This document shows, one piece after another, positions 1 through 8,176 of a DNA stretch of 64,000 nt. Where the stretch lies: contig JBKHXF010000025.1 in NCBI GenBank assembly GCA_046566145.1, forward strand, positions 34,826 through 98,825. Reading direction: 5' to 3'. Each line of letters opens with the position of its first letter. Position 1 is the stretch's first letter. Below the pieces are notes generated by a model. The model did no database searches. It saw nothing but the letters and a program-made list of their open reading frames with translations, and was not told the DNA's origin. The DNA comes from JBKHXF01 sp046566145. Its GTDB lineage: Bacteria > Actinomycetota > Nitriliruptoria > Nitriliruptorales > Nitriliruptoraceae. A program made the position numbers and the translations under genes.

Positions 1-1076
1 ACCCCGCCGGCGGTGCGCTTGCCGGCCGAGCGCTTCGCGACGGGCACGTCGGCCGGGCCGCCGGGCTCGCCACGGGCGACGAGCTTGTAGACCATGCGGG
101 CGGTGGGGTGGCCCGAGCCGGTGACCAGCTCGGTCCCGACCCCGTACCCGTCGGCGGGCACCGCGGCGAGGGCGGCGATGGCGTGCTCGTCGAGGTCGCC
201 CGAGAGCACGATCCGGGTGTCGGTCGCGCCGAGCTCGTCGAGGAGCGCCCGCGCCGCGACGGTCTCGGCGGCGAGGTCACCGGAGTCGATGCGGATCGCC
301 CCGAGCCCGGGTCCGGCCGCGGCCACGGCGGCCCGGATGCCGCCGGCGGTGTCGTAGGTGTCCACCAGCGCGGTGGTGCCCGCGCCGGCGGCGGCGACCT
401 GGGCCGCGAACGCCTCCGCCTCGGTGTCGTGCAGCATCACGAAGGCGTGGGCGACCGTGCCGAGGGTGGGGATGCCGTGGCGCCGCCCCGCCTCGAGGTG
501 CGACGTGCCGGCGAAGCCGACGACCCACGCGGCCCGCGCCGCGGCCACGGCGGCCTCCTCGTGGGTGCGACGGGCGCCGAACTCGAGCAGCGGGCGTCCG
601 CCGGCGGCGGGGTCCCCGCCGGCCGCGGCGACCATCCGGGCCCCCGCGGTCGCGATGGCGCTGTCGTGGTTCAGCACCGACAGCACCAGCGTCTCGAGCA
701 GGACCGCCTCCCCGAACGGCGCGGTCACCTGCAGCACCGGTGAGCCGGGGAGGTGGACCTCGCCCTCGCGGTAGGCCTGGACGCGACCGGTGAAGCGCCA
801 GTCCCGCAGCCGGTCGAGGGTCTCGTCCGACACGACCCCGGTGCGGGCGAGGTGGTCCCGTTCGACGGGACCGAAGGTGAACCGCTCGAGCAGGTCGAGC
901 AGGCGGCCGAGGCCGGCGACGACGCCGTACCGACGCCCGCCGGGGAGTCCGCGTGCGAAGCACTGGAAGACGGTGCTGCGGTCCGCCGTGCCGGCCCGGA
1001 CCGCCGCGTCGAGCATCGTCAGCTCGTAGTGGTCGGTCAGGAGGGCGCTGCTGGCGGGGGTGGGCCCGTCGGGCAC
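1..1076 (-). CDS. pncB: Nicotinate phosphoribosyltransferase (3' end outside window)
   Basis: NAD salvage enzyme that makes nicotinate mononucleotide from nicotinate and PRPP using ATP. The minus-strand frame reads LLTDHYELTMLDAAVRAG near the N terminus, the family's classical opening. It continues through LEFGARRTHEEAA, a central IRIDSGDL phosphate-binding segment and RMVYKLVAR close to the window edge. About 358 codons are present and the C terminus lies beyond base 1. The start is the GTG at 1076; another in-frame GTG near 1142 is possible and neither has a strong ribosome site. The flanking gene on the right is divergent. The family assignment is secure; only the start is uncertain. Confidence 0.93.
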   Translation of the reverse strand, partial: MPDGPTPASSALLTDHYELTMLDAAVRAGTADRSTVFQCFARGLPGGRRYGVVAGLGRLLDLLERFTFGPVERDHLARTGVVSDETLDRLRDWRFTGRVQAYREGEVHLPGSPVLQVTAPFGEAVLLETLVLSVLNHDSAIATAGARMVAAAGGDPAAGGRPLLEFGARRTHEEAAVAAARAAWVVGFAGTSHLEAGRRHGIPTLGTVAHAFVMLHDTEAEAFAAQVAAAGAGTTALVDTYDTAGGIRAAVAAAGPGLGAIRIDSGDLAAETVAARALLDELGATDTRIVLSGDLDEHAIAALAAVPADGYGVGTELVTGSGHPTARMVYKLVARGEPGGPADVPVAKRSAGKRTAGG

Positions 1077-1209
1077 GTGGGGGCCGGTCGTCGGGGGAGA
1101 GGTGGGGTTCTTGTCAGCGTGACGTGAACTCGAGTGTCGCACGCATCCGGGCCCGCGTCACGCGCCGGATGGGCACGGCTGGGCGGGCCGACGTCCGCCG
1201 GCGCGGGGG

Positions 1210-1215
1210 TACCGT
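1210..1215 (+). promoter_or_regulatory. Candidate -10 element (TACCGT)
   Basis: A TANNNT hexamer lies about 55 bp before the DUF983 start in the divergent pncB/DUF983 gap. No convincing -35 is seen. The same hexamer recurs upstream of the Lrp regulator and an acyltransferase in this window. Confidence 0.3.
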
Positions 1216-1269
1216 CGGGAGGGTGCCGACCGCGTTCGCCGTCGACGCCGCCCACCGACAGGGGACGCC

Positions 1270-1755
1270 GTGCCGCCCTCCGACGCCCGGTCCGCACCGC
1301 TGGGTCGTGGCCTGCGGATGCGCTGTCCCCGCTGTGGCGGCGGGGGCATCTTCGCGTCGTTCTTCGAGCTGCACGACGACTGCCCGACCTGCGACTACGC
1401 CTTCGTGCGCGAGGACGGCTACTGGGTCGGTGCCATGACGGTGGTGTTCGCCGTCATCGAGGGGCTCTTCGGGCTGGTGTTCGTCGGCGGCATGGTCGTG
1501 ACGTGGCCCGACGTGCCGTGGAACGCGTTCCTGGTCGTCGGGCTCGTGCTCAACTCCGTGGTCGCGGTGGCGCTGTACCCGTGGTCGAAGACCGTGTGGA
1601 TGGGCCTGCACGCGACGTTCTCGCCCCGCATCCTCCACGAGGCCCCGGAGCCCGAGGTGCTGCGCGCCCGGGCGGCCCGGGAGCGCGAGGCAGCGCGCGC
1701 CAACGCGGCCCGCGAGGCCGGGGCGGGGCGGCCGGGACCCGACGGCGACGGTTGA
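1270..1755 (+). CDS. DUF983 family zinc-ribbon membrane protein
   Basis: A 161-residue protein of unknown function. An N-terminal zinc-ribbon-like pattern (CPRCGGGGIF, then CPTCDYAF) spans about residues 18-45. Two hydrophobic segments follow (about 57-82 and 88-108) with the YPWSKTVWM region typical of DUF983 proteins. The C-terminal 40 residues are Arg/Ala/Glu-rich and probably cytoplasmic. It starts with GTG at 1270 and stands alone, divergent from pncB and convergent with glgA ten bases downstream. DUF983 members are usually annotated only as small membrane proteins, so no role is proposed. Confidence 0.82.
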   Translation: MPPSDARSAPLGRGLRMRCPRCGGGGIFASFFELHDDCPTCDYAFVREDGYWVGAMTVVFAVIEGLFGLVFVGGMVVTWPDVPWNAFLVVGLVLNSVVAVALYPWSKTVWMGLHATFSPRILHEAPEPEVLRARAAREREAARANAAREAGAGRPGPDGDG

Positions 1756-1764
1756 GCCCGCCGG

Positions 1765-3012
1765 TCACACGAGCGAGCGGTACAGCGCCGCGGTCCGCGC
1801 CGCGATGGCGGCCCACGTGAAGCGCGCCTCGACGCGCCGGCGGCCGGCTGCACCCATCGCCGCCGCCGCGTCGGCGTCGTGCAGCAGCGTCGCGACGGCC
1901 GCCGCGAGGTCACGCGCGTAGCCCTCGGGGTCGGCCGGGCTGCCGTAGGCGTCGTCACCCGCCTCGAACGCGACCAGGTGGCCCGTCTCGCCCTCCACGA
2001 CCACCTCCGGGATGCCACCCACGGCGGAGGCCACGACCGCGGTGCCGCACGCCATCGCCTCGACGTTCACGATCCCGAACGGCTCGTAGATGGAGGGGCA
2101 CACGAACACGCGCGCGTGGCTCAGCAGCACGACGACCTCGTCCTGCGGCAGCATCCGCTCGATCCAGACGACGTCCGCCGGCGCGTCGGCGAGGGCGGCG
2201 ACCCGGGCGCGGAACTCGGCCGCGATCTCGGGGGTGTCGGGCGCGCCGGCGGCGAGCACGAGCTGCGTCCCGGCCGGCAGGTGCGCGACCGCGTCGAGCA
2301 GGTGGGTGACGCCCTTCTGCCGCGTGATCCGACCGACGAACACCGCGTACGGCCGCTCGGGGTCGACGCCGTGGCCCGCGAGCACGGCCTCGTCGAACGT
2401 GGGGCGCCAGCGGTCGGGGTCGATCCCGTTGTGCACGACGGTGACCCGCTCCGGGTCGACCGCCCGGTAGGAGGCGAGCACGTCCGCCTTCATGCCCTCG
2501 CTGACCGCGACGACGGCGTCCGCGTGGGTCAGCGCCGTCCGCTCGACCCAGCTCGACAGCGCGTAGCCGCCGCCGAGCTGCTCCCGCTTCCACGGGCGCA
2601 GCGGCTCGAGCGAGTGGGTCGTCACGACGTGGGGGACGTCGTGCGCGAGCGCGGCGAGGTGGCCGGCCAGGTTCGCGTACCAGGTGTGGGAGTGCACCAC
2701 GTCCGGCGCGCCGCCGGCGCCGACGTGGGCGACCATCGCGAGGTCGGTGGCGAGGACCCGCAGCGCCGCGAGCTCGGGCGCGTCGCCGACCAGCGCGCCG
2801 TCGAGCACCTGTGGGTCGTGCCGGTGGCTCGCCGCCACGAGCGGGTCGTCCCGCTCGGCTCCGAAGGCGTGCACGGCGACGTCCACGGCGTCGTCACCCT
2901 CCAGCGCCGCGAGCGCCCGCGCGAGCTCGGCGACGTGCACGCCGGCGCCGCCGTAGACCTCGGGCGGGTACTCGCGGGTGAGCAGCGCCGCACGCAGGGG
3001 CGTCGCGATCAC
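1765..3012 (-). CDS. glgA: Glycogen synthase / alpha-1,4-glucan glucosyltransferase, GT4 family
   Basis: A 415-residue retaining glycosyltransferase that uses ADP-glucose to build alpha-1,4-glucan or, in actinobacteria, maltose-1-phosphate. The N terminus reads LLTREYPPEVYGGAGVHV, the GT5/GT4 glycogen-synthase opening. VVHNGID and VFVGRITRQKG sit mid-protein, and the C-terminal donor site CPSIYEPFGIVNVEAMACG gives the E-x7-E motif. The GTG at 3012 overlaps the glgC stop by four bases (GTGA), so the two are translationally coupled. This length and sequence type match the actinobacterial GlgA/GlgM group rather than the longer E. coli GlgA; which product it makes cannot be told from sequence. 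Confidence 0.92.
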   Translation of the reverse strand: MIATPLRAALLTREYPPEVYGGAGVHVAELARALAALEGDDAVDVAVHAFGAERDDPLVAASHRHDPQVLDGALVGDAPELAALRVLATDLAMVAHVGAGGAPDVVHSHTWYANLAGHLAALAHDVPHVVTTHSLEPLRPWKREQLGGGYALSSWVERTALTHADAVVAVSEGMKADVLASYRAVDPERVTVVHNGIDPDRWRPTFDEAVLAGHGVDPERPYAVFVGRITRQKGVTHLLDAVAHLPAGTQLVLAAGAPDTPEIAAEFRARVAALADAPADVVWIERMLPQDEVVVLLSHARVFVCPSIYEPFGIVNVEAMACGTAVVASAVGGIPEVVVEGETGHLVAFEAGDDAYGSPADPEGYARDLAAAVATLLHDADAAAAMGAAGRRRVEARFTWAAIAARTAALYRSLV

Positions 3013-4244
3013 GCCGGCACCTCGTCGCCCTTGCCGATGACCACGATCCCGTCGTCGGAGACGTGGAAGCGCTCGCGGTCGCGCGCCGGGTCGACCCCGA
3101 TCTCCACCCCCGGTGGGACGCGCACGCCCTTGTCGATGATGGCGCGGCGCACGACCGCCCCGCGGCCCACGTCGACGCCGTCGAGGAGCACGGCGTCCTC
3201 GACCAGGGCGTAGGAGTGCACGAAGCAGGACGGGCTCAGGACGCTGCGACGGACGGTCCCGCCGGAGACGATCGTGCCGGCGCCGACCATCGAGTCGACG
3301 GCGGTCCCGCGACGGCCGTCCTCGTCGAACACGAACTTCGCCGGCGGCAGCGGGTCGTGCCACGTGTAGATCGGCCAGTCGAGGTTGTAGAGGTTGAAGA
3401 TCGGGTCGACGGAGACCAGGTCCATGTGGGCGTCGTAGTACGCCTCGATGGTCCCGACGTCGCGCCAGTACGCGCGGTCCCGCGCGGTCGCCCCCGGCAC
3501 CTCGTTGTGGGTGAAGTCGTAGACCGCGGCGTCGCCGGCGGCGACCATCCGGGTGACGATGTTGCCGCCCATGTCGTGGGCCGAGCCGACGTCGGCCGCG
3601 TCGGACGAGACGGCCTCGATGAGCGCCTCGGTGGTGAACACGTAGTTGCCCATCGACGCGAGCACGCTGCCGGGGTCGTCGGCGAGGCCGGGTGCGTGGT
3701 CGGGCTTCTCGTGGAAGGCCGCGATCCGGTCGTCGGCGCCGGGCTCGATGACCCCGAACCGGAACGCCTCCTCGACGGGGACCCGGATGCCGGCGACCGT
3801 CGCGCCGGCACCCGAGGCGACGTGCGCGTCGACCATCTGCGACGCGTCCATGCGGTAGATGTGGTCGGCGCCGAAGACGCAGATGATGTCGGGGCGCTCG
3901 TCGGTGATGAGGTTGAGGTTCTGGAAGATGGCGTCCGCGGACCCCTCGAACCAGCGCTTGCCCTCGCGCTGCTGTGCCGGCACCGGGGAGACGTAGTTGC
4001 CGAGCAGCGCGCTCATGCGCCACGTCTTCGCGAGGTGCGTGTCGAGCGAGTGGGACTTGTACTGCGTGAGCACGACGATCTTCAGGATCTCGGCGTTCAC
4101 CAGGTTCGACAGCGCGAAGTCGATCAGGCGGTAGTGGCCGCCGAACGGGACCGCCGGCTTGGCCCGGTCACGGGTGAGCGGCATCAGCCGCTTCCCCTCG
4201 CCGCCGGCCAGGACGACCCCCAGCACCTTCGGTCCGCGTGGCAT
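3009..4244 (-). CDS. glgC: Glucose-1-phosphate adenylyltransferase
   Basis: ADP-glucose pyrophosphorylase, the committed step of bacterial glycogen synthesis (glucose-1-phosphate + ATP to ADP-glucose). The 411-residue length is normal. The N-terminal nucleotide-binding loop GGEGKRLMPLTRDRAKPAVPF (residues 14-34) holds the Arg and Lys involved in substrate and allosteric binding. FALSNLVNAE and the SADAIFQNLNLI region are also typical, and a left-handed beta-helix tail ends the protein. The ATG at 4244 is preceded by a possible AGGGAG site. It is first of a two-gene operon with glgA, divergent from gatCAB. Confidence 0.96.
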   Translation of the reverse strand: MPRGPKVLGVVLAGGEGKRLMPLTRDRAKPAVPFGGHYRLIDFALSNLVNAEILKIVVLTQYKSHSLDTHLAKTWRMSALLGNYVSPVPAQQREGKRWFEGSADAIFQNLNLITDERPDIICVFGADHIYRMDASQMVDAHVASGAGATVAGIRVPVEEAFRFGVIEPGADDRIAAFHEKPDHAPGLADDPGSVLASMGNYVFTTEALIEAVSSDAADVGSAHDMGGNIVTRMVAAGDAAVYDFTHNEVPGATARDRAYWRDVGTIEAYYDAHMDLVSVDPIFNLYNLDWPIYTWHDPLPPAKFVFDEDGRRGTAVDSMVGAGTIVSGGTVRRSVLSPSCFVHSYALVEDAVLLDGVDVGRGAVVRRAIIDKGVRVPPGVEIGVDPARDRERFHVSDDGIVVIGKGDEVPA

Positions 4245-4289
4245 CCGTCCAGCTCCCTGTCGACGGCGCCGCCCCGGCGCCGCGAGGCG

Positions 4290-4295
4290 ACTCTA
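4290..4295 (-). promoter_or_regulatory. Candidate -10 element of glgCA
   Basis: Read on the minus strand the hexamer is TAGAGT, 46 bp before the glgC start. The identical hexamer occurs 44 bp before the universal stress gene at 40.7 kb. No -35 box is recognisable. Confidence 0.35.
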
Positions 4296-4328
4296 GGAGG
4301 CCCGGTCCGGGCGCGTGGCCGTGCGGGG

Positions 4329-4334
4329 TAGCCT
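4329..4334 (+). promoter_or_regulatory. Candidate -10 element of gatCAB
   Basis: TAGCCT, a TANNNT match, lies 42 bp before the gatC GTG. It stands back-to-back with the proposed glgC -10 in the same 132-bp gap. Confidence 0.3.
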
Positions 4335-4376
4335 CGCGCGCGCACCCGCCCCCGACCAACGAGAGCGAGGCCCGAG

Positions 4377-4670
4377 GTGGCCCTGTCCGCCGACGAGGTC
4401 CGGCACGTGGCGATGCTCGCCCGTCTGGCCGTCACCGACGACGAGGTCGAGGCGCTCGCGCCCGAGCTCAACGCGATCCTCGGGTACGCCGAGCAGGTCG
4501 GGGAGGTCGCCGCCGAGGACGTCGAGCCGACCGTGCACCCGATCCCGCTCACCAACGTGTGGCGCGAGGACGAGCCGGGCGAGGTGCTCGACCGCGACGA
4601 GCTGCTCGCCGGCGCACCCGAGGCCGAGGACGGCCGCATCGTGGTGCCCCGCATCGTGGCGGAGGACTGA
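4377..4670 (+). CDS. gatC: Asp-tRNA(Asn)/Glu-tRNA(Gln) amidotransferase subunit C
   Basis: Small structural subunit of GatCAB, which amidates mischarged Glu-tRNA(Gln) or Asp-tRNA(Asn). The 97-residue protein has the family pattern: VRHVAMLARLAVTDDE at residues 8-23, then an amphipathic linker and DEPGEV in the belt that wraps GatA. It starts at GTG 4377. The stop is two bases before the gatA ATG, and the order gatC-gatA-gatB is the common actinobacterial operon. Confidence 0.95.
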   Translation: MALSADEVRHVAMLARLAVTDDEVEALAPELNAILGYAEQVGEVAAEDVEPTVHPIPLTNVWREDEPGEVLDRDELLAGAPEAEDGRIVVPRIVAED

Positions 4671-4672
4671 GG

Positions 4673-6214
4673 ATGTCCGAGCTCGTCACCCGCTCCGCCG
4701 CGGAGCTCGCACGCCTCGTCCGTGACGGCGAGGCCAGCGCGCGCGAGGTCGTCGACGCCCACCTCGACCGCATCGCCGCCATCGACGGCGATGCCGGCTA
4801 CGACCCCGACGCGGTCGGGGAGCGCGACGTCCACGCCTTCCTCACCGTCACGGCCGAGGCCGCCCGCGCGCAGGCCGACGAGGTCGACGCCGCCCGTGCC
4901 CGGGGCGAGGACCTGCCGCCACTCGCCGGCGTGCCGCTCGCCACCAAGGACCTGTTCGTCACCCGCGGGGTCGAGACCACGGCGTCGAGCCGGATCCTGC
5001 GGGGCTGGATCCCGCCCTACGACGCGACCGTGGTCGCCCGTCTGCGCGCCGCCGGCGCGATCAGCCTCGGCAAGGTCAACATGGACGAGTTCGCCATGGG
5101 GTCCTCCACCGAGACCTCGGCGTACGGCCTGACCCGCAACCCCTGGGACCTCGCGCGTGTGCCGGGTGGCTCCTCGGGTGGCTCCGTCGCGGCGGTGTCC
5201 GGCCTCATGGCCCCGCTCGCGACGGGGACCGACACCGGCGGCTCGATCCGGCAGCCGGCGGCGCTGACCGGCACCGTGGGGCTGAAGCCCACCTACGGGC
5301 GGATCAGCCGCTACGGCATGGTCGCGTTCGCGTCCTCGCTGGACCAGGCCGGCCCCATCGCCCGCACGGTCGAGGACTGCGCGCTCGCGTACACCGCGAT
5401 GGCCGGGCACGACCCCAACGACTCGACGTCGCTGCCGCACGAGGTCGGCGACGTGCTCACGGGGCTGCGTGCCGGCATCGCCGGGAGGCGCATCGGCGTC
5501 GTGACCGAGCTGCAGGGTGAGGGCTACGAGCCGGGCGTCGAGGCTGGCTTCCGCGACGCGCTCGCACGGCTCGAGGACCTCGGCGCCGAGATCGTCGAGG
5601 TCTCGCTCCCGCACGCGCCGTACGGCCTGCCCGCCTACTACCTGGTGGCGCCCTCCGAGGCGTCGTCCAACCTCGCCCGCTACGACGGCACGGTGTTCGG
5701 CACCCGGGTCGAGGCGCCGACGAGCGAGGAGATGAACGCCGCCACCCGCGCCGCGGGCTTCGGCCGCGAGGTGAAGCGCCGCATCATGATCGGCACCTAC
5801 GCGCTGTCCGCCGGCTACTACGACGCGTACTACCAGCAGGCGTCGCGCGTGCGGACGCTGATCGCGCAGGACTTCGCCCGCGCCTTCGCCCAGGCCGACC
5901 TGCTCGTCTCGCCCACCTCGCCCGGCGTCGCGTTCGAGTTCGGCTCGAAGTCGGCCGACCCGATCGCGATGTACCTCAACGACGTCGCCACGGTGCCGGG
6001 CAGCCTCGCCGGCATCCCGGCGATGAGCGTGCCGAGCGGGCTCGACGAGCAGGGGCTGCCCGTGGGTCTGCAGCTCATGGCGCCGCTGCTGCGCGAGGAC
6101 CTGCTGCTGCAGGCCGCTTGGGCGTTCGAGCAGGCCACCGGCTTCGACCCGGTCCCGCGTGGCGCCAACGCCGCGGCGGCGCCGGGCGGCGACCACCGCG
6201 AGGGAGCGGCATGA
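4673..6214 (+). CDS. gatA: Asp-tRNA(Asn)/Glu-tRNA(Gln) amidotransferase subunit A
   Basis: Glutaminase/amidase subunit that releases ammonia from glutamine for GatB. The amidase-signature triad is visible: Lys92 (ATKDLF), cis-Ser167 (PGGSSGGS) and nucleophile Ser191 (GTDTGGSIRQPA). At 513 residues it is slightly longer than usual, with a short Asp/Gly-rich insertion around residues 39-50 (DGDAGYDPDAVGE). ATG 4673 follows the gatC stop directly, with GAGGAC/TGAGG as the ribosome site. The stop overlaps the gatB ATG by four bases (ATGA). Confidence 0.97.
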   Translation: MSELVTRSAAELARLVRDGEASAREVVDAHLDRIAAIDGDAGYDPDAVGERDVHAFLTVTAEAARAQADEVDAARARGEDLPPLAGVPLATKDLFVTRGVETTASSRILRGWIPPYDATVVARLRAAGAISLGKVNMDEFAMGSSTETSAYGLTRNPWDLARVPGGSSGGSVAAVSGLMAPLATGTDTGGSIRQPAALTGTVGLKPTYGRISRYGMVAFASSLDQAGPIARTVEDCALAYTAMAGHDPNDSTSLPHEVGDVLTGLRAGIAGRRIGVVTELQGEGYEPGVEAGFRDALARLEDLGAEIVEVSLPHAPYGLPAYYLVAPSEASSNLARYDGTVFGTRVEAPTSEEMNAATRAAGFGREVKRRIMIGTYALSAGYYDAYYQQASRVRTLIAQDFARAFAQADLLVSPTSPGVAFEFGSKSADPIAMYLNDVATVPGSLAGIPAMSVPSGLDEQGLPVGLQLMAPLLREDLLLQAAWAFEQATGFDPVPRGANAAAAPGGDHREGAA

Positions 6215-7788
6215 GCACCGACGTGATGCCCACCTACACCCGCAAGGACGGCACGGTCGAGCCGCTCACCGACGAGCGCGTCGGCTGGGAGCTCGACGGG
6301 TTCCGTCTCGTCGTCGGCCTCGAGGTCCACGTCGAGCTGACCGAGCTGCGCACCAAGATGTTCTGCGCCGACCCGATCGACTTCGGCGGGGAGCCCAACA
6401 CCCGGGTGTCGCCGGTCTCGGCCGCGCTGCCCGGCTCGCTGCCGGTGGTGAACCGCAGGGGGGTCGAGTCGGCCGCGCTGCTCGGGCTCGCGCTCGACTG
6501 CGGCATCGCGGACCGCTGCCAGTTCCACCGGAAGAACTACTTCTACCCCGACCTGCCGAAGAACTACCAGATCTCCCAGTACGACGTCCCGCTGTGCCAC
6601 GACGGGCACCTCGACGTCGTCGTCGAGGACCCGGCGACCGGCGAGCCCGTCACGCGGACGATCCGCATCGAGCGCGTGCACATGGAGGAGGACACGGCCA
6701 AGTCGACCCACGCGGGTGACACGGGCCGGCTCCACGGCGCCGACCGGTCGTTCATCGACCTCAACCGCGCGGGCATCCCGCTGCTCGAGTGCGTGTCGCG
6801 CCCCGACGTGCGCACGCCCGAGGAGGCGCAGGCCTACCTGCGTGAGCTCGTCGCGGTGGTGCGCGCCATCGGCATCTCGGACGCGCGGATGGAGGAGGGC
6901 TCCATCCGCTGCGACGCGAACGTCTCGGTGCACCGGCCGGGCGAGCCGCTCGGCACCCGCACCGAGATCAAGAACGTCAACTCGGTGCGCTCGCTCGGAC
7001 GGGCCATCGCGTACGAGGCGGAGCGCCAGGTCCGGGCGATCCAGGACGGCCAGGAGATCGTCCAGGAGACCCGGCACTGGGACGAGGGCGCCGGCGTCAC
7101 GGCGACGCTGCGTCGCAAGGAGACCCTCGCCGACTACCGCTACTTCCCGGACCCCGACCTCGTCCCCATCGTGCACACCGCCGCCGAGGTCGCCGCGCTG
7201 CGGGAGCGCCTCCCCGAGCTGCCGCGACAGACCCGGGAGCGGCTCGTGGCCGCCGGCGTCGCGGCCGACCAGGCCAGCACCATCGTCGGCAACGAGCTCG
7301 TCGCGATGTACGACGAGGCCGTCGCGACCGGCGCCGAGGCGGGCGCCGTCGCGAACTGGTTGACGGGGGAGCTGACCGGGCAGCTCGGCGCGGCGGACGT
7401 CGCCCTGGCCGACTCGGGCATCACCGGCACGCACGTCGGGGACCTGGTCCGCCTCGTCGCCGACGGGACGCTCTCGTCGAAGCTCGCCAAGGACGTGCTC
7501 GGCCGCCTGATCGCCGAGCGCGGCGCCGTGTCGACGGGCGACCTGGTCGAGCGCGAGGGGCTCGCGCAGGTCTCCGACGAGGGGGCGCTGCAGGCCGTGG
7601 TCGACGAGGTCGTGGCCGCCGACCCGGCGACGGCCCAGGCCGTGCGCGAGGGCAACGACCGCGCCATCGGCGCGCTGGTCGGCGCGGTCATGAAGGCGAC
7701 GCGCGGGCAGGCAGACCCGCGGCTCACCAACGAGCTGCTGCGGCGCGCGATCCTGGGTGACGGGACGGGTGACGGGACGGGCGCGTAG
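6211..7788 (+). CDS. gatB: Asp-tRNA(Asn)/Glu-tRNA(Gln) amidotransferase subunit B
   Basis: Kinase/transamidase subunit that phosphorylates the mischarged aminoacyl-tRNA and amidates it with ammonia from GatA. Seen motifs: VGLEVHVEL (about residues 35-43), MFCADPIDFGGEPNT, KNYFYPDLPKNYQISQYD, and the VHMEEDTAKSTH signature. The C-terminal YqeY/tail helical domain ends near EGNDRAIGALVGAVMKATRGQADP. It is 525 residues with a normal layout and about 30 extra N-terminal residues. The ATG overlaps the gatA stop. A small membrane gene begins at the base after its stop. Confidence 0.97.
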   Translation: MSTDVMPTYTRKDGTVEPLTDERVGWELDGFRLVVGLEVHVELTELRTKMFCADPIDFGGEPNTRVSPVSAALPGSLPVVNRRGVESAALLGLALDCGIADRCQFHRKNYFYPDLPKNYQISQYDVPLCHDGHLDVVVEDPATGEPVTRTIRIERVHMEEDTAKSTHAGDTGRLHGADRSFIDLNRAGIPLLECVSRPDVRTPEEAQAYLRELVAVVRAIGISDARMEEGSIRCDANVSVHRPGEPLGTRTEIKNVNSVRSLGRAIAYEAERQVRAIQDGQEIVQETRHWDEGAGVTATLRRKETLADYRYFPDPDLVPIVHTAAEVAALRERLPELPRQTRERLVAAGVAADQASTIVGNELVAMYDEAVATGAEAGAVANWLTGELTGQLGAADVALADSGITGTHVGDLVRLVADGTLSSKLAKDVLGRLIAERGAVSTGDLVEREGLAQVSDEGALQAVVDEVVAADPATAQAVREGNDRAIGALVGAVMKATRGQADPRLTNELLRRAILGDGTGDGTGA

Positions 7789-8007
7789 GTGTTCGGTCCG
7801 GCGGAGCTGGCGTGGCTGCTCGCCAGCGGCCTGTTCCTCCTCGTGCCGTGGCTCACCACCCGGGACGCGATGCGCTGGCCATCGAGCGCCTGGGAACGGG
7901 CCGGGTTGACGCGCTGGGTGTGGGTCGCGGCCCTGTGGCTGGTGCCGTTCGGGGGCCCCGCGTGGTACGTCCGCCGGGCGCGGCCGGCGCTGCGCGCGGC
8001 CCGCTGA
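7789..8007 (+). CDS. Small membrane protein, PLDc_N-like
   Basis: A 72-residue protein whose GTG immediately follows the gatB stop, so it is probably cotranslated with gatCAB. Two hydrophobic helices are visible (about 5-24 and 42-60). The second half, VWVAALWLVPFGGPAWYVRRAR, resembles the PLDc_N hairpin (a W..VPF.GP.WY-type core) found in many small actinobacterial membrane proteins. No catalytic residues are seen and the role is unknown. The link to GatCAB may be positional only. Confidence 0.6.
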   Translation: MFGPAELAWLLASGLFLLVPWLTTRDAMRWPSSAWERAGLTRWVWVAALWLVPFGGPAWYVRRARPALRAAR

Positions 8008-8089
8008 GGCAGGCCGGGACGGTCCCCGGCGTCGAACCGGAGGTGTGCGGACGGACGCGCACCGTGTGGGCCGGCCCGGCCCCGCCGCG

Positions 8090-8095
8090 TACAGT
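8090..8095 (+). promoter_or_regulatory. Candidate -10 element of dxs
   Basis: TACAGT lies 81 bp before the chosen dxs start in a gap otherwise lacking AT-rich sequence. No clear -35 is seen. Confidence 0.35.
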
Positions 8096-8176
8096 TGGAC
8101 GGCAGGCCGTCCCTCGTGACCGGTCCCGCGGCCCCCTCCGCCGCACCCACCTCCCGCCACCGTGAGGAGCCCGTCC

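Noticed and set aside
4184..6196. Long minus-strand frame opposite gatC and gatA
   Set aside because: Arg/Gly-rich translation without domains, fully antisense to well-recognised genes.
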